Of a stretch of DNA of 64,000 nucleotides, positions 53,699 through 62,982 are shown piece by piece. Each line of letters begins with the position of its first letter. Position 1 is the stretch's first letter. Source of the DNA: Epibacterium sp. Ofav1-8 (lineage in GTDB: Bacteria > Pseudomonadota > Alphaproteobacteria > Rhodobacterales > Rhodobacteraceae). The notes beneath the pieces were generated by a model. That model saw nothing but the letters and a program-made list of their open reading frames with translations. It did not search any database and was not told where the DNA came from. The DNA lies in the NCBI RefSeq assembly GCF_022348185.1, contig NZ_JAKRFD010000017.1:40356-104355 (forward strand), in the 5' to 3' direction. Position numbers and translations under genes: made by a program.

Positions 53699-56143
53699 AT
53701 GCCCTGGGATGATCTTTCCAAACCGCAGCAGACGTTTATCAAATCGTATTTCACCACCGGCAAGGGCCTCGCCAAACTCGGCAAGAAGCGCAACCTGAAG
53801 GAAAACAAGGACCTGATCGAAGGCTATCGGGCCTATCTGAGCGCCGAACAGGCCGCCTTGTCGGCCTTGCGCGGCCTCGAAGGTTCGCCCGAGCACACCT
53901 TCTTTCACGATGAATATCTGAACGCCAAACGCATGAGCGAGGCCAACGGAACCTTTGTGATCGGTGCCGGCGATTTCCAGAATATCGCCCGCCGCGCCCT
54001 GCGTCAGGGCATCACAAACGCCCGCAAGGGCAAGGAAGGCGGCGAAAAAGCCGAACTGGCCGATGGATTCTACCGCCAGATCCAGAGCGCGGTCAGCGAG
54101 GATCAACCCAGACTCAAAGAGTTGGAAACCAAGGTCGAGGGTCTGGCGCAGCTTGATACCGAAAACGTGCTCCAGGTGCCGGACACCGCATTTGCCCAGG
54201 CCCACGCCGATCTCTCCTCGCAAAAACACAATGCCATCCGCCACGCCATCGAGGACAAGAACCTGTCGCTTGAGGACGCGAAGCAGGCCATGGAAACCGC
54301 GCTGAAGGAGTTCATGGCCACCCGCAAGACCCTGATGGAAAAGGTCGATGCCGCGCTCAAGGACACCGCCGCGCTCGAAACCCTGGCCGAGGCCATGCGC
54401 AAGGCGCCGGAGTTCCGCCAGACCATGCAGGAATGCCAGACGATCGCCGACGATCTCATCGATTGGGAGGTCGACAAGGCGGATGCTTTTGGCAAGACCC
54501 TGCGCGACATCGGCACCAAGGCCGAAAAATCCCGTCGGTACGATCTGGAACTGGCCACCCTGACCAAGTGGAAAACCCAGGCCGAAAAGGCCCGCACCGA
54601 CGCGGCGCAGGCGTTCGACACCGAAGCCCAGAAACACCGGACCAAGATCAACACGCTGACAAGCGGGCTGACCGGGCTCAGCACCAAGGTGCCCGCCGCA
54701 CAGAAGCAGCAGCTGGCAGACCTTATCGCCATGGCAGAGCTGGTGCTGAACGAGGGCAAGAACATTGGCGCGCTCGCGCCGCTTGCGGGTCTGTTGGACA
54801 AGGCCGATACGCTGCTCGTCGAACTGAGCCACGCCGAGGTCATCAACCAGAAAAGCGCGACCCTGATCACCCAGATTTCCGAAGTGATCGGCAAACCCGG
54901 CGGCACCGACAAATTGCCCGCCGCGGAAATCCAGCCGACCAGATATGACGAGCTGAAAACACGCTTCAACGAGCTGCACGAGAGCTGGCAGGAGCAATCC
55001 CCCGACACCGCCCACACCGCATTTGATGCGCTGGCCAAGCAGGTCGAGGCCTTCAAGACCGCCACCGATGACATGCGCGTCTGGCGCGATGACACGCTGG
55101 TCAAATACAAGGCGGTGGAAAAAAAGGTAAACGCGCTGGCCAAGGCGATCTTTGACTATGGCAAGGAAGACCACGGCACGGTCGCGACCATGCTGCGCAA
55201 GGCCTTTGGTGTGACCGGAGACAAATACGAAGGCGCCCTGCGCGACACCCTGACCGAAGCCCATGGCATGATCGTGGGCGAGGATCCGACGCTTCAGAAC
55301 TATGCCGAGATCAAGCTGACAGACGTCGAAACCAAGGCCGATGCCTGGCTCAATGCCACCGCCCGTCTGCGGGCCGCCGAGAAGGCCGGCACCGCCCCGG
55401 ACCCTGCGGATATGGGGGTGGTCGCCGAACTGCTGACCGATCAGCAGGCCGCCGTCGACGCGCGCGAGGAAAAAGAGCGCAAGATCAAGGATTTCGAAGC
55501 CCGCACCAAGCAGACCGCGAGCAATCTGAAAAAGCTCAAGGGCAGCGACCAGATCACCGAGCAGACCCGCGAAGAATACGAGGCCATCGAAAAGCTGAAC
55601 GAGTCTGCGCTGAGCCAGGCCAAGGGCGGCAATCTGGAGGCGGCCGAGGAAATCCGGTCGCGCGTTCAGCACCGCATCACCCGCGCCATGGGCAACCCGC
55701 CCAAACCGGTCGACAATTTCGACAAGCTCGCCGGCATCGGCAAGAGCTGGGCCTCGGCGGTCAACCGGCTCAGCCAGGATCTGGCAACCCTGGCGCGCAC
55801 CGCCGGTGACGCCGTGGACGAAGACAGCGGCTTTGACGGGGATAAGGCCAGCAAGGCCAAGTCCGGCCTCACGGCGATAGAGAAGGTCGCAACCGCCTTT
55901 GACGCGACCGCCTTTGATGCCGCCGCTTCGGTGCTGGGCGATCCGGACACCGCAGGCGACGAAAAGGCGCGCAAAAAGGCCCGCGAGGATGCGCTGCGCC
56001 TGGTGCGGCTCTATCGCGGCTACATGAAGGGCAACGCGCTGGTCAAACACGCCGCCATGAACCCGTTCAAGGTCAACGGCATCGCCGTGCCCATGAACGC
56101 CATCCTGAATTACATCGAACTTGAAGTCCTGCGCGGCGTTTGA
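53699..56143 (+). CDS. Large helical/coiled-coil protein of unknown function, gene 2 of 3
   Basis: 814 residues, no family recognised. ACAGGAG precedes ATG 53699. Almost entirely charged amphipathic helix (long E/K/A/Q-rich stretches such as KEGGEKAELADG and REEKERKIKDFEARTKQ), one Cys, no signal peptide, no membrane segment. The C-terminal ~60 residues (YMKGNALVKHAAMNPFKVNG, then a YIELEVL-ending helix) resemble a segment near residue 860 of the next protein (VEGNAIAKEAMRRCGIN, then TYLEQLY). The gene lies 30 bp after gene 1 and 25 bp before gene 3, so the three are surely co-transcribed. A scaffold or filament-like role is conceivable, without proof. Confidence 0.85.
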   Translation: MPWDDLSKPQQTFIKSYFTTGKGLAKLGKKRNLKENKDLIEGYRAYLSAEQAALSALRGLEGSPEHTFFHDEYLNAKRMSEANGTFVIGAGDFQNIARRALRQGITNARKGKEGGEKAELADGFYRQIQSAVSEDQPRLKELETKVEGLAQLDTENVLQVPDTAFAQAHADLSSQKHNAIRHAIEDKNLSLEDAKQAMETALKEFMATRKTLMEKVDAALKDTAALETLAEAMRKAPEFRQTMQECQTIADDLIDWEVDKADAFGKTLRDIGTKAEKSRRYDLELATLTKWKTQAEKARTDAAQAFDTEAQKHRTKINTLTSGLTGLSTKVPAAQKQQLADLIAMAELVLNEGKNIGALAPLAGLLDKADTLLVELSHAEVINQKSATLITQISEVIGKPGGTDKLPAAEIQPTRYDELKTRFNELHESWQEQSPDTAHTAFDALAKQVEAFKTATDDMRVWRDDTLVKYKAVEKKVNALAKAIFDYGKEDHGTVATMLRKAFGVTGDKYEGALRDTLTEAHGMIVGEDPTLQNYAEIKLTDVETKADAWLNATARLRAAEKAGTAPDPADMGVVAELLTDQQAAVDAREEKERKIKDFEARTKQTASNLKKLKGSDQITEQTREEYEAIEKLNESALSQAKGGNLEAAEEIRSRVQHRITRAMGNPPKPVDNFDKLAGIGKSWASAVNRLSQDLATLARTAGDAVDEDSGFDGDKASKAKSGLTAIEKVATAFDATAFDAAASVLGDPDTAGDEKARKKAREDALRLVRLYRGYMKGNALVKHAAMNPFKVNGIAVPMNAILNYIELEVLRGV

Positions 56144-56168
56144 GCCGACCGACGAGGGAGGACCCCCC

Positions 56169-59100
56169 ATGCCCATGACGCCCGAACAGACAACCTGGGT
56201 CGGCCAGGTCACCGGCGTTGCCGCCCAGGCCCAGCAGGCGGACACGGATTTCGAGCAGCGCCAGGCCGGCGCGCAGATGATCGCCGAAACCCTGACCGAC
56301 GACGCCCTGCAAGAGCTGCAGGACGCCTTTGCCGCCATTCAGGTGGAATTGAAGAATGGCAAGTCGATGCCGCTTCTGGACACTGCCAAGCACGACCCCT
56401 TTGCCGAGGTGGACACCTACGCCGACATGCCCGGCGCCAAGCCCATCGACGGCGACAAGCTGGGGCGGCTGCAAGAGCAATACCAGAAGATCCTCGCCAT
56501 GCAGGCGGAACTGGAACAGCTCGACTACTACAAGGTGCCGGAACCGGCAGATCCGGATTTCCCTACCTACGAGGAAGCGCAGGCGATCAAGGACGCCCAT
56601 GACCGTATGGCGCGGGACCTGTGGCAGCCGCTGATGCGGCAGGGGATCATCCCGGAAAACATGATCAACGACCGCCACTCCGAAGTGGTCCAGACCTTTC
56701 AGGAAAGCTCCGCCCTCTACGAGGCGCGTTTGCAGGAGCATTCCAAGAACATGTCCAAGGCCGATATTTTCCTGGAAAAATTCGCCCCGGTCGAAACCAT
56801 CGGCAAGGCCACGATCAACGCGGCGGGCAAGCTCACCGGCTTTGCCGGGTCGGTCGCGGCTGTGACCGAAAACGCCAAGGTGCTCACCGACACCAAGGAG
56901 GCCGCCGAGGTCATCGAGATGTGCGACGTGGTGTTTACCGCCACCTGCAAGATCGTGCCCACGGTGGTCAAGGAACGCGATGCCATCAAGGCGGTCGACA
57001 TCTTCAACGAGGCCCTCGGCACCACCCTCAAGAGTGCGGGCGTTGATCCCACCGTGGCCGATTGCGTGACAGGCATCATCAATGGCGCCGCGCGGTCCGC
57101 TAATGCGGGCAAACTGATTGCCCAAGGCGATCTCGAAGGGGCGTTCAACGAATTCGGCAAGGCGATCACCTCCAGCTTTGCCGCCACCGGCGACAAGCAG
57201 CTGACCGAAGTGGGCAAGCTGATCGGCGAGAATGTCTCACGCCTCGCCACCGCCACCGGCGCCGCCAAGGCCCTGGCAGAAGATCCACCGAAACCGGGCA
57301 AGGCGATGGATTTCATCCTCGCCGAAATCGGCAATGCCGTCGGCTCTCCCGAGGTGAAGGCCGTAATCGGCATCCTGCGCACCGGCGCGCAGGAACTGCC
57401 GGACGCCATCGCCAAGAAAGACGCCTTTGCGGTGACAGACACGCTGACCAAGATGCTGGGCCAATCCCTGACCACCGCCGGTGTCGATGCCAAGGTCGCG
57501 ACTGCGATCACGGGCACCATCACCGCCGGGGCGCGCGGTGCAGCCGCCGGCAAGCATCTGGCCGAAGGCAATGTCGAAGCGGCGTTCAAATCCTTTGGCG
57601 ACGGGATTGCCACCGGGCTTGCCGGGACCGGCAACAGCGATGTGGCCGCCATCGGCGCGTACATCAAGACCGGCCTTGAAACCGCCGCACAGGCCACCGC
57701 CGTCAAGCAGGCCATGGCAAAGACGCCGCCCGACACGCTGGCCGCGATGAAGGCGATGGAAGACGCCGCCGCAGGCATCATCGGGTCCAGCGGCGTCAAG
57801 GATGCCATCAAGGCGATCGCCGCCGCCGAAAACAGCGAAAAGCTGGGCGAGGATCTGGAAACCGCCCGCTCCAAACTGGAAGAGGCCACCAAGCTTGCCC
57901 AGGAGAGCACCGAGGAATACGGCAATATCGAGGGGCCGGATACCGCGCCGATCTCGATCGAGGCGATCAACAAGCTGAAGGAACAAAAGGCGCTTGAGGA
58001 AGCCGCCGCCGCCCGCTCCGAAGAGGAAAAACTGCGCGCCTTCATGGAAGAGAAGGACGCCGCCTTCGAGGAGCTGCTGGTCACCGGCTTCCCACCGCCA
58101 AGCTCCGACGCCGAGGAAATCGCCGCCGCCGAACAGAAGCGGCTCGACTCGATGGAGACGCTGATCGCCATCGTTCAGCGCGACAAGATGACCTTTCAAC
58201 TGGCCCAGAAGATCGTCACCAAGGGCCCCGGGCTGATTGCCGACCTGGTGCCCGGCATGGGGCTGGTGCAGGCCTGCGCCGAACTGGCCTTTGCCATCGC
58301 CGAAGCGGTCAAACACGCCGAGCAGCTCCTGATCTGGATCGAAAACGTCGAGGACGCAGGCGCCGCTGCAACGGTGCAGCTGGATGCGATGATGAACCGC
58401 TACGGGCTTGAAACGAAACAGAATATCATTGCAGACATCAGGGTGGGCATCAAGGCGGTCAAAGTCGCGGGCGAAGCCACCAAACTGTCCCCCGCCGCCC
58501 CGATCGGGCTGGCGATCTCCTCTGGTGCGGACGCCGGCGAGGCGCTACTCGACCTCGGTGTCGAGATTGAGAAGAACGTCGCCATCGCGCAGGCCTGGGC
58601 CGCATACAAGACAGCGCTGGAGCAGCCGCAGAACCGCAAGGCCGCGCGCATGGCCCTGCGCAAGAACCCGACCCTGTCGAAATACGCCATGGCCTATGGG
58701 GCCAAGGTCGAGGGCAACGCCATCGCCAAGGAGGCCATGCGCCGCTGCGGCATCAACGAACGCACGCTTGCCCAGCCCGAGACCAATGTCGACAAGGTGG
58801 TGACCTATCTGGAGCAGCTCTATGACGAGGACCCGGTGGTGGTTCGCGCCGTCGGGGTCGCCAATGACTGGCACCCGGGCGAGATCGAACTGACCTATGA
58901 GAGCTTCTGCCGCTTCCACATGAAGGCCACCAGCGTCGCCAAGCCGACCGTCACCGGCCCCGACGCCGGACGCATCAAAAGCACGCTGGCCACCTATGAG
59001 ACCGCCGTGCCCGCGTTTGAACAGGCGGTCGAAACCGCGGCGCGCACCGGCACGCCGCCGGACGAGACGGTCGAACGGGCCGCGGTGGAGGCCGTCGTCG

Positions 59101-59276
59101 CCCTGGGCAAGGCGCTCAAGGCCTATAGCCCCGAGGCGGAGACCGGCGGCCTGCATCAGGAAATGGCCGATTATGTTCACACCCTGGGCGCCAAGACTTC
59201 GCTGAAGCATCGCGCGCTGCAAAAGCTCATCGCCGAAGTGGTCGCGCCTCAACGAAAGCTGCTGGAAACCACCTGA
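56169..59276 (+). CDS. Very large helical repeat protein of unknown function, gene 3 of 3
   Basis: 1035 residues from ATG 56169 (GAGGGAGGA upstream). Residues ~1-200 are helical. Residues 271-408 and 418-553 are a tandem duplication with a 147-residue period (TLKSAGVDPTVADCVTGII versus LTTAGVDAKVATAITGTI). A long E/A/K coiled coil spans about 555-690. A weakly hydrophobic, Ala/Gly-rich pair of helices follows (LIADLVPGMGLVQACAELAF; PAAPIGLAISSGADAGEALL) that could touch a membrane. The segment VEGNAIAKEAMRRCGIN is shared with the C-terminus of protein 2. No known catalytic motif found. Ends 46 bp before a convergent regulator gene. Confidence 0.85.
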   Translation: MPMTPEQTTWVGQVTGVAAQAQQADTDFEQRQAGAQMIAETLTDDALQELQDAFAAIQVELKNGKSMPLLDTAKHDPFAEVDTYADMPGAKPIDGDKLGRLQEQYQKILAMQAELEQLDYYKVPEPADPDFPTYEEAQAIKDAHDRMARDLWQPLMRQGIIPENMINDRHSEVVQTFQESSALYEARLQEHSKNMSKADIFLEKFAPVETIGKATINAAGKLTGFAGSVAAVTENAKVLTDTKEAAEVIEMCDVVFTATCKIVPTVVKERDAIKAVDIFNEALGTTLKSAGVDPTVADCVTGIINGAARSANAGKLIAQGDLEGAFNEFGKAITSSFAATGDKQLTEVGKLIGENVSRLATATGAAKALAEDPPKPGKAMDFILAEIGNAVGSPEVKAVIGILRTGAQELPDAIAKKDAFAVTDTLTKMLGQSLTTAGVDAKVATAITGTITAGARGAAAGKHLAEGNVEAAFKSFGDGIATGLAGTGNSDVAAIGAYIKTGLETAAQATAVKQAMAKTPPDTLAAMKAMEDAAAGIIGSSGVKDAIKAIAAAENSEKLGEDLETARSKLEEATKLAQESTEEYGNIEGPDTAPISIEAINKLKEQKALEEAAAARSEEEKLRAFMEEKDAAFEELLVTGFPPPSSDAEEIAAAEQKRLDSMETLIAIVQRDKMTFQLAQKIVTKGPGLIADLVPGMGLVQACAELAFAIAEAVKHAEQLLIWIENVEDAGAAATVQLDAMMNRYGLETKQNIIADIRVGIKAVKVAGEATKLSPAAPIGLAISSGADAGEALLDLGVEIEKNVAIAQAWAAYKTALEQPQNRKAARMALRKNPTLSKYAMAYGAKVEGNAIAKEAMRRCGINERTLAQPETNVDKVVTYLEQLYDEDPVVVRAVGVANDWHPGEIELTYESFCRFHMKATSVAKPTVTGPDAGRIKSTLATYETAVPAFEQAVETAARTGTPPDETVERAAVEAVVALGKALKAYSPEAETGGLHQEMADYVHTLGAKTSLKHRALQKLIAEVVAPQRKLLETT
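56979..57827 (+). repeat. Tandem 147-residue duplication inside helical protein 3
   Basis: Codes for residues 271-553. Aligned blocks include AVDIFNEALGTTLKSAGVD with VTDTLTKMLGQSLTTAGVD, and GKLIAQGDLEGAFNEFGKAI with GKHLAEGNVEAAFKSFGDGI. An old duplication, diverged in both DNA and protein. Confidence 0.8.
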
Positions 59277-59322
59277 GCCATCGTGATCGGATCCTTCGGG
59301 AATCTGGCCCCGGCGTCGGGTC

Positions 59323-60018
59323 TCAGGCTGGCAGGCCTGCCGCGCGCATGGCGTCATCTATGGTCATCAGGTGGCCGCGCATGGCCTCCGCCGCCTCGGT
59401 GGCAGCGTGTCTTGTGATGGCGTCCACGATGGCATGATGTTGCTGGCTGTGGCCCTCGGTAAAGGCGGTCACGCCCAATCTGCGGTAGGTCCGTTCCCAT
59501 TCCCGCTGCCAGGCGGCGTGCCGCCGCACGCCCGCCAGATAATCCAGCAGGCCAAGCAGGATGGGGTTGCCGGTCACCTCGGCGATGCCGCGATGAAATG
59601 CGGCATCAATCTCCTCGCATTCGGTCCGGGTTGTCGCCCCGGTGCCCCGGCGCACCAGATCGGTCAGATAGGCCACATCAGCGCGCGACGCCAACTGGGC
59701 CGCCTCGGCCGCCACAGAGGGTTCGATGGTCAACCGCGCCTGCATCAACTGGAGCGGCGACGCCCCTTGCACCAGAATCCGCTCCCGGATCGGATGCCCG
59801 CGCGGGCGCGGACCGTAGAATGTCCCCTGCCCGACATGGCGCCAGATCTCCCCCGCCTGCTCCAGCTCAGCGAGGGCCTTGCGCAGGGTTTCGCGACTGC
59901 ATCCCAGGCGGCGCGCCAGATCCCGTTCACAGGGCAGCCGATCCCCCGGCAGGATGCGCTGCGCTGCCAGCATCGCCTGAAGATCGGCCAAGACCTGTTG
60001 AACCCGCCTGGTTGTCAT
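59323..60018 (-). CDS. GntR-family regulator, FadR/FCD subfamily
   Basis: 231 residues. ATG 60018 follows GGGGAGAGGG. N-terminal winged helix (LPCERDLARRLGCSRETLRKAL / VGQGTFYG) and a helical FCD effector domain with the metal-binding set Asp in EIDAAFHRGIAEVTGN and His in EGHSQQHHAIVDAI. Divergent from a TSUP permease 81 bp away, its most likely target. Effector probably a carboxylic acid. Confidence 0.9.
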   Translation of the reverse strand: MTTRRVQQVLADLQAMLAAQRILPGDRLPCERDLARRLGCSRETLRKALAELEQAGEIWRHVGQGTFYGPRPRGHPIRERILVQGASPLQLMQARLTIEPSVAAEAAQLASRADVAYLTDLVRRGTGATTRTECEEIDAAFHRGIAEVTGNPILLGLLDYLAGVRRHAAWQREWERTYRRLGVTAFTEGHSQQHHAIVDAITRHAATEAAEAMRGHLMTIDDAMRAAGLPA

Positions 60019-60098
60019 GCGCCCTCTCCCCATTTCAGACCAATTTGCAGACCATTTCACATCCATGCAACAGCCGCGTCAGCCACAGGAGAAACACC

Positions 60099-60857
60099 AT
60101 GCTGACCACCATTGCCCTGATCCTGACGGGGCTTGCCGCAGGCGCTCTGAATGCCATCGCCGGGGGCGGCACCTTTCTGTCCTTTCCGGCACTGGTCTGG
60201 GCAGGCGTGCCGCCGATCATGGCCAATGCCACCGCGACCCTGTCTGCGCTGCCCGGATATGCCGGCAGCGCCTGGGCCTATCGCCACGACATCGGCACCG
60301 GGGATGGGACATCCGCCCTTGCGCGCATGATCCTCATTGCCAGTATTGGCGGGCTGATCGGCGCCGGGTTGCTGCTGGTGACACCTAGCGAGCTGTTTTC
60401 CGGCATCGTGCCCTGGTTCCTGCTGCTCGCCACCCTCGCCTTTGCCTTTGGTCCGGCCTATCTGCGCCACCAGATGAGATCCGGACGTCACCTCTCCGAA
60501 ACCGCCGGTCATGCGGTGATCTTTGCCGTTTCGATCTATGGCGGCTACTTCAACGGCGGGCTCGGCATCATGCTGCTTGCCGCCTTTGGCGTGATCGGCA
60601 TGACCGACCTGCACCAGATGAACGGGCTGAAGAACCTGATGTCGGTGATTCTGTCGCTTGTCTCGGTCGCGACCTATACCCTCGCCGGGCTGATCGACTG
60701 GACCACGGCCGTGATCCTGGCGCCGTCCTGCGCCGCCGGCGGCGTTCTGGGCGCGGCGCTGGCCCGGCGGGTCCGGAATACCGCCCTGCTCCGCCTGTTC
60801 ATCATCGCCGTGGGCATCATCATGACCGTTGTGTTTTTTGTGCAAGCGCGGAGTTGA
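60099..60857 (+). CDS. TSUP/TauE-SafE family membrane permease
   Basis: 252 residues. ATG 60099 follows CACAGGAGAA. About eight membrane helices. Family repeat motif GALNAIAGGGTFLSFPALVWAG near the N-terminus and its second-half counterpart YGGYFNGGLGIMLLAAFGVIG. Such permeases export or import sulfite, sulfoacetate or other small organosulfur anions. The substrate here is unknown. Probably controlled by the divergent FadR-type regulator. Confidence 0.9.
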   Translation: MLTTIALILTGLAAGALNAIAGGGTFLSFPALVWAGVPPIMANATATLSALPGYAGSAWAYRHDIGTGDGTSALARMILIASIGGLIGAGLLLVTPSELFSGIVPWFLLLATLAFAFGPAYLRHQMRSGRHLSETAGHAVIFAVSIYGGYFNGGLGIMLLAAFGVIGMTDLHQMNGLKNLMSVILSLVSVATYTLAGLIDWTTAVILAPSCAAGGVLGAALARRVRNTALLRLFIIAVGIIMTVVFFVQARS

Positions 60858-60910
60858 CCATTCCTGCAAGGTGATGAATTTTCGGGCACACAGCGATAAA
60901 GGCCCAATGC

Positions 60911-62059
60911 GTGCAACTCCTCAGATCCCTCGGACCCGCAGTGTCCCGCGTCCCCCTGCACGAAGCCATCCGGGCCGGCACCGGCGCGTTGCTTGGTTTG
61001 GGGCTGACCGGGATGTTCCTGCTGTCGCCCGAAGTGGACCTCAAGCTGGGGCTCTATCTCGTTGCGCCCTTCGGTGCTTCCTCGGTGTTGCTGTTCGCGA
61101 TCCCGAACAGCCCGCTGGCGCAGCCTTGGTCCGCCATCGTCGGCAATACCGTCGCGGCGCTGGTCAGTGTTGCAGTCTGCCTGCTGATCGCGGAGCCCAC
61201 GGTGCGGATCGCGGTCGCCGTGGGTCTGGCGATCTTTGCCACGCTGTTGTGTCGCGCGGTGCATCCGCCTGCGGGCGCGGTTGCCATGACCGCAGCCATG
61301 AACCCGGAGGCCATTTCAGAGCTTGGCTTCTGGTTCGCGGTCGCCCCGATCGCGCTGGGAACACTCGCGCTGGTGATCTGCGCGGCGATCTATGCGCGCC
61401 TTACGGGGCGGCGGTATCCGTTCCGGCAATTCGACAGCCCGGGCCCGCATCAGACTGATGATCGCACCCCGACCGAACGGCTCGGCCTGACGCAGGCAGA
61501 GCTGACGGCGCTTCTCGAACGCTACAGCCAGTCCTTCAACCTTGGGGTGGAGGATCTCGCCCGGCTGATCGGGGCAGCGGAATTGCAGGCGGCCAGCCAT
61601 GCCTCCGGTCCGCTGACGGCCGGTGAGATCATGTCGCAGGACCTGATTACGATCACCCCGGAAACGCCGCTCGCGGATGTCGCCGACCTGTTCCGGCAGC
61701 ACCGGTTCACCTCGCTGCCGGTCGTCGACTCGGATACAAAGTTCCTTGGTGTGATCTTCCAGATGCATCTCATCACCCAGGCACGGGCGGACGCGCTGCG
61801 GCTGGATCGCGGTTACTGGTCCGCCCTCCGGCGGATGCTGGACCGCACCCTGAGAAAACCCACCACCGCCGGCGACATCATGAGCGTCGCCGGCCCTCGC
61901 GCCACCCCGGACACCCCGGTCGGAGCGCTGCTGCCGATGATGGCCGACGGGGAGACCGACGCGGTTCCGATCCTCAGATACCGGCGGATCGTAGGAATCG
62001 TGACCCGCACCGATCTGATCGCGGCCCTGGCCCGCTCCACTGCGCGGCAGAACGTCTAG
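60911..62059 (+). CDS. HPP-family membrane protein with C-terminal CBS pair
   Basis: 382 residues from GTG 60911. Residues ~15-170 are four membrane helices of the HPP family with the name-giving motif in CRAVHPPAGAVAMT. Residues ~240-375 are two CBS domains (IMSQDLITITPETPLADVADL; IMSVAGPRATPDTPVGALLP) which in other proteins bind adenine nucleotides. HPP proteins have been linked to nitrite transport in plastids and cyanobacteria, but the bacterial role is unclear. Confidence 0.88.
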   Translation: MQLLRSLGPAVSRVPLHEAIRAGTGALLGLGLTGMFLLSPEVDLKLGLYLVAPFGASSVLLFAIPNSPLAQPWSAIVGNTVAALVSVAVCLLIAEPTVRIAVAVGLAIFATLLCRAVHPPAGAVAMTAAMNPEAISELGFWFAVAPIALGTLALVICAAIYARLTGRRYPFRQFDSPGPHQTDDRTPTERLGLTQAELTALLERYSQSFNLGVEDLARLIGAAELQAASHASGPLTAGEIMSQDLITITPETPLADVADLFRQHRFTSLPVVDSDTKFLGVIFQMHLITQARADALRLDRGYWSALRRMLDRTLRKPTTAGDIMSVAGPRATPDTPVGALLPMMADGETDAVPILRYRRIVGIVTRTDLIAALARSTARQNV

Positions 62060-62116
62060 CCGCCTTTGGCGGGGGCGCGGGATCAGATCGTCGCGCCGCT
62101 CAAGGGCGCATCCCGG

Positions 62117-62638
62117 TCAGCCGACGATCAGCTGCTTCATCTGCAACGCCTCATATTCCAGCGCCGCGAGGCGGAAATTCACCACGTCGCCGATGGTGAT
62201 CATGCCGACAAGCTGATCCTGGTCCACCACCGGCATGTGACGGAAGCGCCCGTCGGTCATCCGGCGCAGTACCTCCACCACCGATTGATCCGGCGTCGCG
62301 GTGACCACATCTGTCGACATCAGATCCTTGACCGTCTGCGGCAGGGTCTTGCCCGGCGTATCCGCAAGGCGCCGCACGATGTCGCGCTCGGAGAGAATCC
62401 CCACCAGGTCTCCTTGCGGGTTCTTCACCAGCAGCGCGCCAATCCCCTTGTCGCGCAACACCTCGACCGCATGGGCCACCGTGTCGTCCGGGTTGATCCA
62501 GAACAGCCCCCCGTCCTTGCTGGCCAGAACATCGCTGACCTTGGCCTCGGCGGCGGACATATTGGTGCTCAGCGTCTGGCTGCTGGTCTTTCCCTTGCTC
62601 TCGGAGCCCCGTGTTTTCGGAGTGAATGAAGCAGGCAT
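62117..62638 (-). CDS. CBS-domain protein
   Basis: 173 residues. ATG 62638 has GGGAGGAAATGCC upstream. Two CBS domains: VSDVLASKDGGLFWINPDDTV and GIGALLVKNPQGDLVGILSE, then LMSTDVVTATPDQSVVEVL and HMPVVDQDQLVGMITIGDVV. Members usually sense AMP/ATP or other nucleotides. Convergent with the HPP-CBS gene. Confidence 0.87.
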   Translation of the reverse strand: MPASFTPKTRGSESKGKTSSQTLSTNMSAAEAKVSDVLASKDGGLFWINPDDTVAHAVEVLRDKGIGALLVKNPQGDLVGILSERDIVRRLADTPGKTLPQTVKDLMSTDVVTATPDQSVVEVLRRMTDGRFRHMPVVDQDQLVGMITIGDVVNFRLAALEYEALQMKQLIVG

Positions 62639-62716
62639 GGCATTTCCTCCCTTTATCATCTTATACGGTATTACAATTCTCGCCCGAGTAAACGCTTTCC
62701 GATCAGAGAGGTTCCA

Positions 62717-62902
62717 TTGATCGACGTCACCCTCACCCCCCTCAGCGCCACGCTGCTCTTTGTGATCGCCTGCCTGGCGGGGTATCGCTATCGCACCGTC
62801 TGGAAGACCGAAGGCCCCCGCAGCCATCTGTGGCTGTTTGGCGTGATCGCGGCGCTGTGCCTGCTGGTGCTGGGCTTTGTGCCGATGCGCACCACCGGCT
62901 AG
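62717..62902 (+). CDS. Small two-helix membrane protein
   Basis: 61 residues from a TTG start at 62717 (GAGAGG six bases upstream). Two membrane helices, ATLLFVIACLAGYRY and HLWLFGVIAALCLLVLGFV, with a basic loop (RTVWKTEGPRS) between. No family assigned. Divergent from the CBS-domain gene. Confidence 0.6.
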   Translation: MIDVTLTPLSATLLFVIACLAGYRYRTVWKTEGPRSHLWLFGVIAALCLLVLGFVPMRTTG

Positions 62903-62921
62903 CACCCGCCGCAATAGAAAA

Positions 62922-62945
62922 ACCCCCGAAGGTGTCTTCGAGGGT
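62922..62945 (-). terminator. Intrinsic terminator of the nqr/apbE/nqrM transcript
   Basis: ACCCCCGAAG / CTTCGAGGGT stem (one mismatch) with loop GTGT. Read leftwards it is followed by T5. Lies 37 bases after the nqrM stop. Confidence 0.75.
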
Positions 62946-62982
62946 CTTTATGGGTCTTGGAAAACAGCGAGAGGTCGGACGT

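Noticed and set aside
53552..56338. 928-codon open frame on the minus strand
   Set aside because: Exactly antisense to the helical-protein genes. Its composition (Leu/Gly/Phe/His-rich) is the mirror of Glu/Lys/Ala-rich codons in a GC-rich genome. It has no domain and no ribosome site.
56979..57827. Mobile element or recent duplication within helical protein 3
   Set aside because: The two copies differ throughout at protein and DNA level, so it is an old internal repeat, not a recent insertion.
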